A program made the position numbers and the translations under genes. This document shows positions 14,301 to 26,300 of a stretch of DNA of 64,000 bases, piece by piece. The notes under the pieces are model-generated. The model saw nothing but the letters and a program-made list of their open reading frames with translations. It searched no databases and was not told the DNA's origin. Source of the stretch: Aurelia coerulea (taxonomy: Eukaryota; Cnidaria; Scyphozoa; Semaeostomeae; Ulmaridae); assembly GCA_039566865.1 (NCBI GenBank), contig CM076944.1:11616501-11680500 (forward strand). The letters are read 5' to 3'. Numbering within the stretch: position 1 is the stretch's first letter; every line of letters begins with the position of its first letter.

Positions 14301-17300
14301 GTTACAAGGGGTAGTCTAAACGCGCACCATGAATGTTACCAAGCACCCCAACACCAGAAAACACAGCAGAAATAACACACTGGTCTTGATGGTAGCGAAG
14401 TTCATTCAGTACGGTTTGCTACAATAAATAGTAAACAAGTCAATAATTAAACTCTGCTTATTAGAAGCAGCCGAAAGTGAGGAGAAAGGATCTTGAAAGG
14501 TTCTTTGCACTTCTTGGAAAGATTTAAAGAAACATTGTCCTGGTGTTCAAGTGTTTGGGGCCGGATGTAACGTGCAAAGACTTTAGTCGTTGTTGATCCG
14601 GGAATAATGCCCCTTTGGGATTCTTATTGTGCAGAAACTTTAACATTTCAAACTTTAACAGTTTGAAACTCGTCATACGTGTTTTGGTGATATGGAAACA
14701 GATGAGCCCCAATCATTTGGTGAAAATCCTGTTTCCTCATGTGGCTCTTCCAAGTCTTCACCAAAGGCTGAGGGGCTTCCACTATTCAACACAGGATTTT
14801 CACCAAATGATTGGGGCTCATCTGTTTCCATATCACCAAAACACGTATGACGAGTTTCAAACTGTAATAACCATACGATTCTAAAGCTCTTGGTTACAAG
14901 GGGTAGTCTAAACGCGCACCATGAATGTTACCAAGCACCCCAACACCAGAAAACACAGCAGAAATAACACACTGGTCTTGATGGTAGCGAAGTTCATTCA
15001 GTACGGTTTGCTACAATAAATAGTAAACAAGTCAATAATTAAACTCAATAAATAGCGATAAGAAACTCTCAAATTTAACAACAATAACAAACACGAAGTA
15101 TGGCCTAATGTAATTATAAACAAACAAAAACAGTAAACCATGTAACGAGTAAGAAACAAATAGTAACATTAATATTTTAAACTTACAAACTATTTGTCCT
15201 TGTAACTACTCAATTTGGTGTCCATTCTTTTTAGTTCATCTTGGCCTCCATTGCCATCACAGCCTATTTGTCTCCCAACTCCGCCTTCACATTCACAATG
15301 CTAAACCCGACGCTGGTTTTATAGCTGCTAAACTCTGGACTTTGTACCTTGCAATGCAAAAACAACAACAAAATTGCCACGCATGCACGAGGCTAAATCA
15401 GGCTCAAATGTACGCATGCACGGTTCTGAAATATGCTGCGCATTCCCCAGACAATAATAAAGGTTCATACCAGAAATGTTAAAGTTTCTGCACAATAAGA
15501 ATCCCAAAGGGGCATTATTCCCGGATCAACAACGACTAAAGTCTTTGCACGTTACATCCGGCCCCAAACACTTGAACACCAGGACAATGTTTCTTTAAAT
15601 CTTTCCAAGAAGTGCAAAGAACCTTTCAAGATCCTTTCTCCTCACTTTCGGCTGCTTCTAATAAGCAGAGTTTGTCTATTGGTCGTACGTACTCTGACAT
15701 CGCCGTTTTGATTCTTGCGGAGCGAACAAGCCCATCTCTGCCTTGTTTCACTTCTAAAACTCTTCCTAACGGCCAAGCACCTCGAGGCTGTGCTTTATCG
15801 ATCATCAGCACAATGTCATCCTTTTGGAGGTTGCGCTTCGGTTTGAGCCATTTTTGTCTCACTTGCAAACTGGGAAGATACTCTTTTATCCACCTTTTCC
15901 AAAATATATCCGCTAAGAACTGCACTTGTTTCCATCTTCTCCGGCTATATCCATCTTTGTTAGAAAACATTCCTGGTGGGTAGCAATGATTGGATTTGAG
16001 CAGCAAAAGATGATTTGGTGTGAGGGCACTTGCATCTCTCTGGTCATCTGATACCTTAGTCAATGGTCGCCCATTGAGTATTGACTCTATCTCACACATC
16101 AGAGTGTTCAAACCTTCATCGTCTAAAATCTGCTCTTTCATTAGTGCATTCATCACCTTCCGAATGGATCGAATCATACGCTCCCATACTCCTCCCATAT
16201 GAGATGCCAAAGGAGGGTTAAAGATCCAATCTATTTCTTGCTGGAGTAGAAATTCATGAATTCTGCTTTGATTCCATTGGCGTATGGATTGCTTCAGCTC
16301 TCGCTCTCCACTTGTTAAGTTTGTGCCGTTGTCTGATCGGATCTCTTTGGGTTGTCCTCGGCGTGAAATAAATCTCCTCAAAGCGTTTAAGAATGAGTCT
16401 GTATCCAAGCTCTGTGCTATCTCAATATGAACTGCACGGATTGCAAGACAGGTGAAGATTATCCCATACCTTTTAACTCTGCTTCGTCCACGTTTTGCCA
16501 AGAATGGTCCAAAATAATCCACTCCCACAAATGTAAATGGAGGTTCACCAGTAGTGATTCGATCTTGGGGCAAATCTGCCATCTTCTGTAGCATTGGCTG
16601 TTGTTGACGTCGCTTGCAATCGAAACATTGGCTAACTACCTTTCGTACTGCAACTCTTGCTTGAATTATCCAGTATCTTTCTCTGATAAGAGCCAAGACA
16701 TGTTCTTTACCTGAGTGTCCTGACAGGTGATGATAATGTCGCACTATCATGTCCACAATATGATGGTTCTTTGGCAGAATGGCTGGGTGCTTGTTTTCGT
16801 TCATTTCCGCAGGCAAGTGTCTGAGTCGACCGCCAACGCAGAGCATACCATCAATAAGAATGGGATCGAGTGCACGCAATGAGCTTTGTCTCGTTACAGC
16901 CATTTTTGAAGATTTCAACAACTTGATTTCATCACTGTAGCATTCTTTCTGTACACATGATATGATTGCTCGTTCCGCATGTCTGATCTCCTCCGTAGTC
17001 ATACTGCCTGATGTGACTGGAATTAAAGATTCTTTGTGTCTTTGTGTCCGCAAGAGGAGCCAATTCTTGAAGCGTAGAATCCATGCCACTGTTTTCTTTA
17101 GTTTATGCCATCCAGAAAATTTCGAGAAAAGAATTTCAGTCATACTATTCTCTTTCTTTGCTATAACGCTATGAGATTGTACTGACTTCTTTAACTCTAT
17201 GTCATCTTCTTTGATCTCAATCATCGGCTGCTCGAGGATGGACCACTTGTCATCGCTTTGCCACAAGAAGTCAGGACCTTTGATCCATCTGGAGTCAGAA

Positions 17301-20300
17301 ACAAGATCTCTTGCAGAAAGTCCTCTTGAAGCATCATCTGCTGGGTTGATCCTTGTTTCGACGTAGTTCCACTGAGATGGGTCTGAGTTATCATGAATGA
17401 TGGCAATTCTGTTGGCTACGAAGGTCTGGAAACGTTTGTTTCGGTTGTTGATATATTTCAGCACTGAAGTACTATCAGTCCAGAACAATGACTCGTCAAC
17501 ATGTATTTCTAGCTCCCTTTTGATCAATCTGTCCAATCTGACAGCTACGGTTGCGGCAGATAGTTCCAACCTCGGAATTGTCATTGGCTTCATTGGCGAC
17601 AATCTTGCTTTACCAAGGACGAATGAGCAATGAACTTCCCCTCGGTTGTTGATTGACCTTAAAAACGACACTGCTCCAAATCCAACCTCTGATGCATCTG
17701 CAAAACTATGAAGCTCAGTCTTCACGACGTCACCAAAGTTTTCAGGTTTGAAGCATCTGTCCACTTCGAATTCTTTAAGCGTTTCCAATTCATCGAGCCA
17801 CTTTCTCCAGTTCTTGAATTCCTTCTCTGGGATCTCGTCATCCCATCCTACTCTTTCTCGGCACAACTTTTGCAGAATCAACTTCGCATTTAGGATGAAT
17901 GGTGCAGCCATACCAAGAGGATCGTAAATAGAAGAAATCACACTAAGAATACCTCTTCTGGTGGCAGGTTTTTCTCTGATGCAGACGTTGTATTGAAATT
18001 TGTCTGTTTCCACATTCCAATGTACCCCCAAAGCTCTTTCAACTGGCAATGTATCCTTTTGGTAATCAATGTTCTTTAACTCTTTTGAAAGTTCTGATTC
18101 TGGTATCGCTTCTATCACTTCACGCTTGTTGCTAATCCATTTGGTTAGATTAAAGCCACCAAGGGACATGAGCTCTTTTAGCTTTCCATACATTCTAACC
18201 GCCTCTTCACAGCACTTCACGGATTTCAACAAATCATCAACATAAAAATTATGCTTGACAGTGTTAATGACATCAGATTCAAATCTTGACTTGTTATCGT
18301 CTGCAGTTCTTTTCAAGGCAAAGGCTGAGCAGCTTGGAGACCACACACCACCAAACAAGTGTACCATCATTTGAAGCTCTTCCGGCTCTTGAGTTAGGTC
18401 ACCATTACTGAACCAAAGAAATCTCAACGCATCAACATCCTTTAAATCCACACGTACTTGATGGAACATTGCTTCGATATCAGCGATGAGTGCAACTGTC
18501 TCCTGACGGAATCTGATAAGCACACCAATGAGGGAATTGGTCAGGTCCGGGCCTTGCAGGACGTTTTCATTCAATGATGTGCCATGGTACTTTGCTGCAC
18601 AATCAAATACTACTCGTGTCTTGTCAGGTTTCTTTGGGTTTATGACATTGTGATGGGGCAAATACCACACTGTGCCACTACTGCCATTGAGCTGCGACTT
18701 GGGAACTGTCTGGGCATATCCTCTGACTTTCAGATCATCAATGAATGCTTTGTATTTACTGTGGAGGTCTGGATTTCTGGATAGCTTTCTTCTTAGATAT
18801 GTCAATCGGTGTTCTGCAATGCTGCGATTATTTGGGAGACATGGCTGAGAACTTCTCCAAGGTATTGCAAGGTGATAGTGGCCATTCACAAATCTGACTG
18901 TGTCTTCAAACACTGATAGAGCTTGTTTGTCTTCAGCTGACATCATTTTCTTGTCATCGGCAGAATCATCGAAGTCATGATTGAAATACCGTCTCAGCTG
19001 TTCACTCAAAGGGTCATCAGAATATGCTGCATTTGAAAGAAAACACTGTTTGTTCTCTCTTGATCGAGTAAGTGGGCCATTCAGCGTCCAGCCAAACTTT
19101 GTTTTGACTGCATACGGTCCACCATTCTCTCCTCTTCGAACTTCTTCGGGTTCCAACGCTTCTGGAATATTAACACCAATAAGGAGACTGATCTTCGCAT
19201 CTTTGAGTTCTCTGGGAAGCTTGATATCTTGAAGATGAGGCCAGCGTACAACGTCTTCTTGTTTTGCAATGGCATCTCGTGATATATTCAGAGTGTTCAT
19301 GGCAAATGCTTGTGGAATTTCAACGAACACATTCTCTTCTAGATTTGTTATTCTCAAGCTGGCCATTGTACCTTCACAGTTCTCTGCTACATTGCTGACT
19401 GTTGCCAATGACAGGTGACATTTCGTAGTTGCAACACCAAGCTCACAAAGAAGGTCTTTAGTGCAAAAGGATGCGGTGGAGCAATTGTCCAAAAGAGCAT
19501 ACGTTGTTACTTCTTTCTTTCCATAATTACCCTTGACTCTTACTGGCACAACTGATAGGCTGCATCCGGCCCCAGTATGACTCATCATTCCAACAAATGG
19601 CTTTCGTTCTTCCTGCCTGATATTACTCCTTGGTTGTTGTTGCCTGCTTGACGATCCTGACTGTTCACTGCGCTTCTTTTCGTATGCCACGATTGCTTCA
19701 TGTAGGAAAGTAAGGTGCTTTCGTTTCATATTACAATCAGGAATCTTGCATGCTTTCCAGCGTCTACATCCAGCAGAAAAGTGATAAGATGAAAGGCAGT
19801 TGTCACACAGCTTCTTTGAACGTACAAATTTGAATTGTTCATCACCACTCTTTTTCCTGAACTCTTCACAATTTTCCAACTTATGTTCCTTGTCACACAG
19901 ATGACATCTAATTTTCGTATCACTTCCTGTGCTCTTAGGATTTACTGCCTGAATGCTGAAATTCATGTTGTGCTGACTTGCTCCTCTGGTCCTTACTGTG
20001 TCCGGTCTGTTCCGCATACTCCTTGTTGCACCATCTTTGACTCCAACATCCATAATTGCTCCAAACACTGGATCATTTTTCTCGATAGCTACACGTAGCA
20101 CCAACGTATGTACATCTTCAATGTTGGGATCTCTGTCTTCACTTCTGATTTCTTGGACTCTGGACTGCCACCTTGCTTTTACGAACCCAGGACAACGTTC
20201 CAATATCTTTACTAATCTGTCCTCGTTATTAACTTGGTTAAGTCTGCCCGTAGCTTTCAGCGTGATTTCACAGTTCTGCAAGTCATCAGCTAATCCCAGT

Positions 20301-23300
20301 AATGCTTCACGATCATTGGCTTTGATAACTGGTCCATTTGAGATTTTACTGATCCAGGAATTTGTAACTTTGTATTTGCTGCCAAATCTCTCTGCAAGCA
20401 ACCTTTTGGCTTCCATGTAACCTTCTTCCGGATTCAGAAGAATGCAGTTTTCAATCATTCCCTTTGCTTTCCCTGTGCAGTATTGAATAAGTAGTTGCAA
20501 TCTTCTACCTGGGTCGCTTGTATCTTTCTCGACGTTGTTCTCGAAGGATTTCATAAAGATGAAATAGCGTAAGGGGTTGCCATCAAATTGAATAAGTTCT
20601 GGCTTTGGTAACAATGTCGCAGCTGCTAAATTTTTCATCGTCTTCATATATTCAGCACCATAATATGAGGATTCATGCGATTCAGAGGGTCTGGGCTGAT
20701 AATGTGATTTGTCCGACTGGAAATGTGATCTGTCCGGCTGGGAATTTGATCTGTCCGGAAGTGCATCGAATCTCGCCGACTGGAAATGTGATCTGTCCGG
20801 AAGTGCATCGAATCTCGCTGATTGGAAATGTCCGGATTCATGTGATTCAGGGGGTCTGGGCTGATAATGTGATTTGTCCGGCTGGAAATGTGATCTGTCC
20901 GGCTGGGAATTTGATCTGTCCGGAAGTGCATCGAATCTCGCCGACTGGAAATGTCCGGATTCATGTGATTCAGGGGGTCTGGGCTGATAATGTGATTTGT
21001 CCAACTGGAAATGTGATCTGTCCGGCTGGGAATTTGATCTGTCCGGAAGTGCATCAAATCTCGCCGATTGGGAATGTGATCTGTCCGGAAGTGCATCTAA
21101 TCTCGCCGATTGGGAATTTGATCTGTCCGGATGTGCATCATATCTCGCCGATTGGGAATGTGATCTGTCCGGAAGTGCATCATATCTCGCCGATTGGGAA
21201 TTTGATCTGTCCGGAAGTGCATCTAATCTCGCCGATTGGGAATTTGATCTGTCCGGAAGTGCATCAAATCTCGCCGATTGGGAATGTGATCTGTCCGGAA
21301 GTGCATCAAATCTCGCCGATTGGGAATGTGATCTGTCCGGAAGTGCATCTAATCTCGCCGATTGGGAATTTGATCTGTCCGGATGTGCATCTAATCTCGC
21401 CGATTGGGAATTTGATCTGTCCGGAAGTGCATCAAATCTCGCCGATTGGGAATGTGATCTGTCCGGAAGTGCATCTAATCTCGCCGATTGGGAATTTGAT
21501 CTGTCCGGATGTGCATCATATCTCGCCGATTGGGAATGTGATCTGTCCGGAAGTGCATCATATCTCGCCGATTGGGAATTTGATCTGTCCGGAAGTGCAT
21601 CTAATCTCGCCGATTGGGAATTTGATCTGTCCGGAAGTGCATCAAATCTCGCCGATTGGGAATGTGATCTGTCCGGAAGTGCATCAAATCTCGCCGATTG
21701 GGAATTTGATCTGTCCGGATGTGCATCATATCTCGCCGATTGGGAATGTGATCTGTCCGGAAGTGCATCAAATCTCGCCGATTGGGAATGTGATCTGTCC
21801 GGAAGTGCATCTAATCTCGCCGATTGGGAATTTGATCTGTCCGGAAGTGCATCAAATCTCGCCGATTGGGAATGTGATCTGTCCGGATGTGCATCTAATC
21901 TCGCCGATTGGAAATGTGATCTGTCCGGATGTGCATCTAATCTCGCCGATTGGGAATACAGGCTGTCTGGCTGGAAATGTGATCTGTCCGGCAATGTGCT
22001 GGTCTTGTCTTCTTCTGGGGCAGGGGGAATCGGTTTGAGAAGGGGCATTAGCCAAGGATTGGAGCTGGATTTAGGTCTTGGATAGGAAGGAGGCTTGGGT
22101 GTGGTATTTGGGCTAGGATGGGGTCTGGGTATAAGACAAGGTGAACTGCAACGTGATCTTTCCAACCAACTGAAATTCTGCACTGTATTGGACTGGAGAT
22201 TGCCTGCCTGGACACACGAGCTGCCCAATTCATTGCATGCCTTCTCTTCTGCTTCTAGCTTTGTAATTTCCGTATGTAACTGCAGTTCTTCCTTCAGCTG
22301 GTTTAGCTTTAGTTCCTGATATGCAAGACTCTGCTTTCTCACAAGTAATGATTCTTCAACAACCAAAGATGCTCTGCGAGTTGCATTTGCCAGTCGTTTT
22401 TCACTCAAAATAGCTTGGTAACTTGATATCCTAGAAGATTTGGAGACATCAGAGGAAGACCTTGAATTTGAAGCATATTGACTTACCGAGTCTTCCGGTG
22501 TTATACTCGGCAAATTTGATTTGTCAGGAGGAATTCTCTCATCTAACTCCAAGCGCAATTTCACTCTGTCCCTTGTGCTCAACCATCTATTCTCCAACTC
22601 CTTGTAATATACAGCACACTCTTCGATGTCAACTTCGTCACGTAATACATCCTTGTACGATTTACAGGCTCTTTTGAACACTTCAAACACGGCATAGAGG
22701 TTTTCTTCACAATCTTTCAACGAAGTCACAGCAACTGATCTATCCTCCACCAAAGCACTAGAAACACCATTCAACAGTCTTGTCAAAGCACGTTTTGCAT
22801 TAGCTCTTTCTTTCTTCAGAAGAGATCTGTTCGCAATATCCACAACTTCCCAATCAACGTCTCGTTGGCTTCTCCCTGTTTCCTCATGTGGCCCTTCCAA
22901 GTCTTCACCAAAGGCTGAGGGGCTTCCACTATTCAACACAGGATTTTCACCAAATGATTGGGGCTCATCTGTTTCCATATCACCAAAACACGTATGACGA
23001 GTTTCAAACTGTAATAACCATACGATTCTAAAGCTCTTGGTTACAAGGGGTAGTCTAAACGCGCACCATGAATGTTACCAAGCACCCCAACACCAGAAAA
23101 CACAGCAGAAATAACACACTGGTCTTGATGGTAGCGAAGTTCATTCAGTACGGTTTGCTACAATAAATAGTAAACAAGTCAATAATTAAACTCAATAAAT
23201 AGCGATAAGAAACTCTCAAATTTAACAACAATAACAAACACGAAGTATGGCCTAATGTAATTATAAACAAACAAAAACAGTAAACCATGTAACGAGTAAG

Positions 23301-26300
23301 AAACAAATAGTAACATTAATATTTAAACTTACAAACTATTTGTCCTTGTAACTACTCAATTTGGTGTCCATTCTTTTTAGTTCATCTTGGCCTCCATTGC
23401 CATCACAGCCTATTTGTCTCCCAACTCCGCCTTCACATTCACAATGCTAAACCCGACGCTGGTTTTATAGCTGCTAAACTCTGGACTTTGTACCTTGCAA
23501 TGCAAAAACAACAACAAAATTGCCACGCATGCACGAGGCTAAATCAGGCTCAAATGTACGCATGCACGGTTCTGAAATATGCTGCGCATTCCCCAGACAA
23601 TAATAAAGGTTCATACCAGAAATGTTAAAGTTTCTGCACAATAAGAATCCCAAAGGGGCATTATTCCCGGATCAACAACGACTAAAGTCTTTGCACGTTA
23701 CATCCGGCCCCAAACACTTGAACACCAGGACAATGTTTCTTTAAATCTTTCCAAGAAGTGCAAAGAACCTTTCAAGATCCTTTCTCCTCACTTTCGGCTG
23801 CTTCTAATAAGCAGAGTTTGTCTATTGGTCGTACGTACTCTGACATCGCCGTTTTGATTCTTGCGGAGCGAACAAGCCCATCTCTGCCTTGTTTCACTTC
23901 TAAAACTCTTCCTAACGGCCAAGCACCTCGAGGCTGTGCTTTATCGATCATCAGCACAATGTCATCCTTTTGGAGGTTGCGCTTCGGTTTGAGCCATTTT
24001 TGTCTCACTTGCAAACTGGGAAGATACTCTTTTATCCACCTTTTCCAAAATATATCCGCTAAGAACTGCACTTGTTTCCATCTTCTCCGGCTATATCCAT
24101 CTTTGTTAGAAAACATTCCTGGTGGGTAGCAATGATTGGATTTGAGCAGCAAAAGATGATTTGGTGTGAGGGCACTTGCATCTCTCTGGTCATCTGATAC
24201 CTTAGTCAATGGTCGCCCATTGAGTATTGACTCTATCTCACACATCAGAGTGTTCAAACCTTCATCGTCTAAAATCTGCTCTTTCATTAGTGCATTCATC
24301 ACCTTCCGAATGGATCGAATCATACGCTCCCATACTCCTCCCATATGAGATGCCAAAGGAGGGTTAAAGATCCAATCTATTTCTTGCTGGAGTAGAAATT
24401 CATGAATTCTGCTTTGATTCCATTGGCGTATGGATTGCTTCAGCTCTCGCTCTCCACTTGTTAAGTTTGTGCCGTTGTCTGATCGGATCTCTTTGGGTTG
24501 TCCTCGGCGTGAAATAAATCTCCTCAAAGCGTTTAAGAATGAGTCTGTATCCAAGCTCTGTGCTATCTCAATATGAACTGCACGGATTGCAAGACAGGTG
24601 AAGATTATCCCATACCTTTTAACTCTGCTTCGTCCACGTTTTGCCAAGAATGGTCCAAAATAATCCACTCCCACAAATGTAAATGGAGGTTCACCAGTAG
24701 TGATTCGATCTTGGGGCAAATCTGCCATCTTCTGTAGCATTGGCTGTTGTTGACGTCGCTTGCAATCGAAACATTGGCTAACTACCTTTCGTACTGCAAC
24801 TCTTGCTTGAATTATCCAGTATCTTTCTCTGATAAGAGCCAAGACATGTTCTTTACCTGAGTGTCCTGACAGGTGATGATAATGTCGCACTATCATGTCC
24901 ACAATATGATGGTTCTTTGGCAGAATGGCTGGGTGCTTGTTTTCGTTCATTTCCGCAGGCAAGTGTCTGAGTCGACCGCCAACGCAGAGCATACCATCAA
25001 TAAGAATGGGATCGAGTGCACGCAATGAGCTTTGTCTCGTTACAGCCATTTTTGAAGATTTCAACAACTTGATTTCATCACTGTAGCATTCTTTCTGTAC
25101 ACATGATATGATTGCTCGTTCCGCATGTCTGATCTCCTCCGTAGTCATACTGCCTGATGTGACTGGAATTGAAGATTCTTTGTGTCTTTGTGTCCGCAAG
25201 AGGAGCCAATTCTTGAAGCGTAGAATCCATGCCACTGTTTTCTTTAGTTTATGCCATCCAGAAAATTTCGAGAAAAGAATTTCAGTCATACTATTCTCTT
25301 TCTTTGCTATAACGCTATGAGATTGTACTGACTTCTTTAACTCTATGTCATCTTCTTTGATCTCAATCATCGGCTGCTCGGGGATGGACCACTTGTCATC
25401 GCTTTGCCACAAGAAGTCAGGACCTTTGATCCATCTGGAGTCAGAAACAAGATCTCTTGCAGAAAGTCCTCTTGAAGCATCATCTGCTGGGTTGATCCTT
25501 GTTTCGACGTAGTTCCACTGAGATGGGTCTGAGTTATCATGAATGATGGCAATTCTGTTGGCTACGAAGGTCTGGAAACGTTTGTTTCGGTTGTTGATAT
25601 ATTTCAGCACTGAAGTACTATCAGTCCAGAACAATGACTCGTCAACATGTATTTCTAGCTCCCTTTTGATCAATCTGTCCAATCTGACAGCTACGGTTGC
25701 GGCAGATAGTTCCAACCTCGGAATTGTCATTGGCTTCATTGGCGACAATCTTGCTTTACCAAGGACGAATGAGCAATGAACTTCCCCTCGGTTGTTGATT
25801 GACCTTAAAAACGACACTGCTCCAAATCCAACCTCTGATGCATCTGCAAAACTATGAAGCTCAGTCTTCACGACGTCACCAAAGTTTTCAGGTTTGAAGC
25901 ATCTGTCCACTTCGAATTCTTTAAGCGTTTCCAATTCATCGAGCCACTTTCTCCAGTTCTTGAATTCCTTCTCTGGGATCTCGTCATCCCATCCTACTCT
26001 TTCTCGGCACAACTTTTGCAGAATCAACTTCGCATTTAGGATGAATGGTGCAGCCATACCAAGAGGATCGTAAATAGAAGAAATCACACTAAGAATACCT
26101 CTTCTGGTGGCAGGTTTTTCTCTGATGCAGACGTTGTATTGAAATTTGTCTGTTTCCACATTCCAATGTACCCCCAAAGCTCTTTCAACTGGCAATGTAT
26201 CCTTTTGGTAATCAATGTTCTTTAACTCTTTTGAAAGTTCTGATTCTGGTATCGCTTCTATCACTTCACGCTTGTTGCTAATCCATTTGGTTAGATTAAA

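Larger units (their letters stand above)
14863..23702 (-). mobile_element. BEL/Pao copy 1 (LTR 1 to LTR 2)
   Basis: Complete LTR-internal-LTR unit with one uninterrupted gag-pol frame. The leader between the 5' LTR and the start codon is only 31 nt (22979-23009). I could not recognise a tRNA primer-binding site in it. The 3' non-coding segment is 69 nt (15557-15625) and ends, on the element strand, in a short purine-rich tract (GGGGCCGGA) next to the LTR, a possible polypurine tract. No env frame is present. Confidence 0.9.

Noticed and set aside
14271..14862. Solo LTR or separate small retrotransposon
   Set aside because: Only 184 bp of LTR is present, then inverted fragments of pol, LTR and gag of the same element; it directly abuts LTR 1 and shares the outer target duplication.
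15612..15983. 123-codon + strand frame repeated in each copy (also 23758, 31783, 39929)
   Set aside because: Antisense of the conserved integrase C-terminal region of gag-pol, with no features of its own.
21030..21957. CRISPR array
   Set aside because: The repeats are contiguous 42-bp coding units without spacers, inside a retrotransposon gag in animal DNA.
20605..22038. 477-codon + strand frame (VICPEVHQISPIGN repeats), and similar frames at 20997-22085, 36776-38209, 37168-38256, 44922-46643 and 45602-46690
   Set aside because: They are antisense shadows of the gag minisatellite. A 42-bp unit without stops stays open in several frames, and the real gag-pol frame on the - strand carries the domains.
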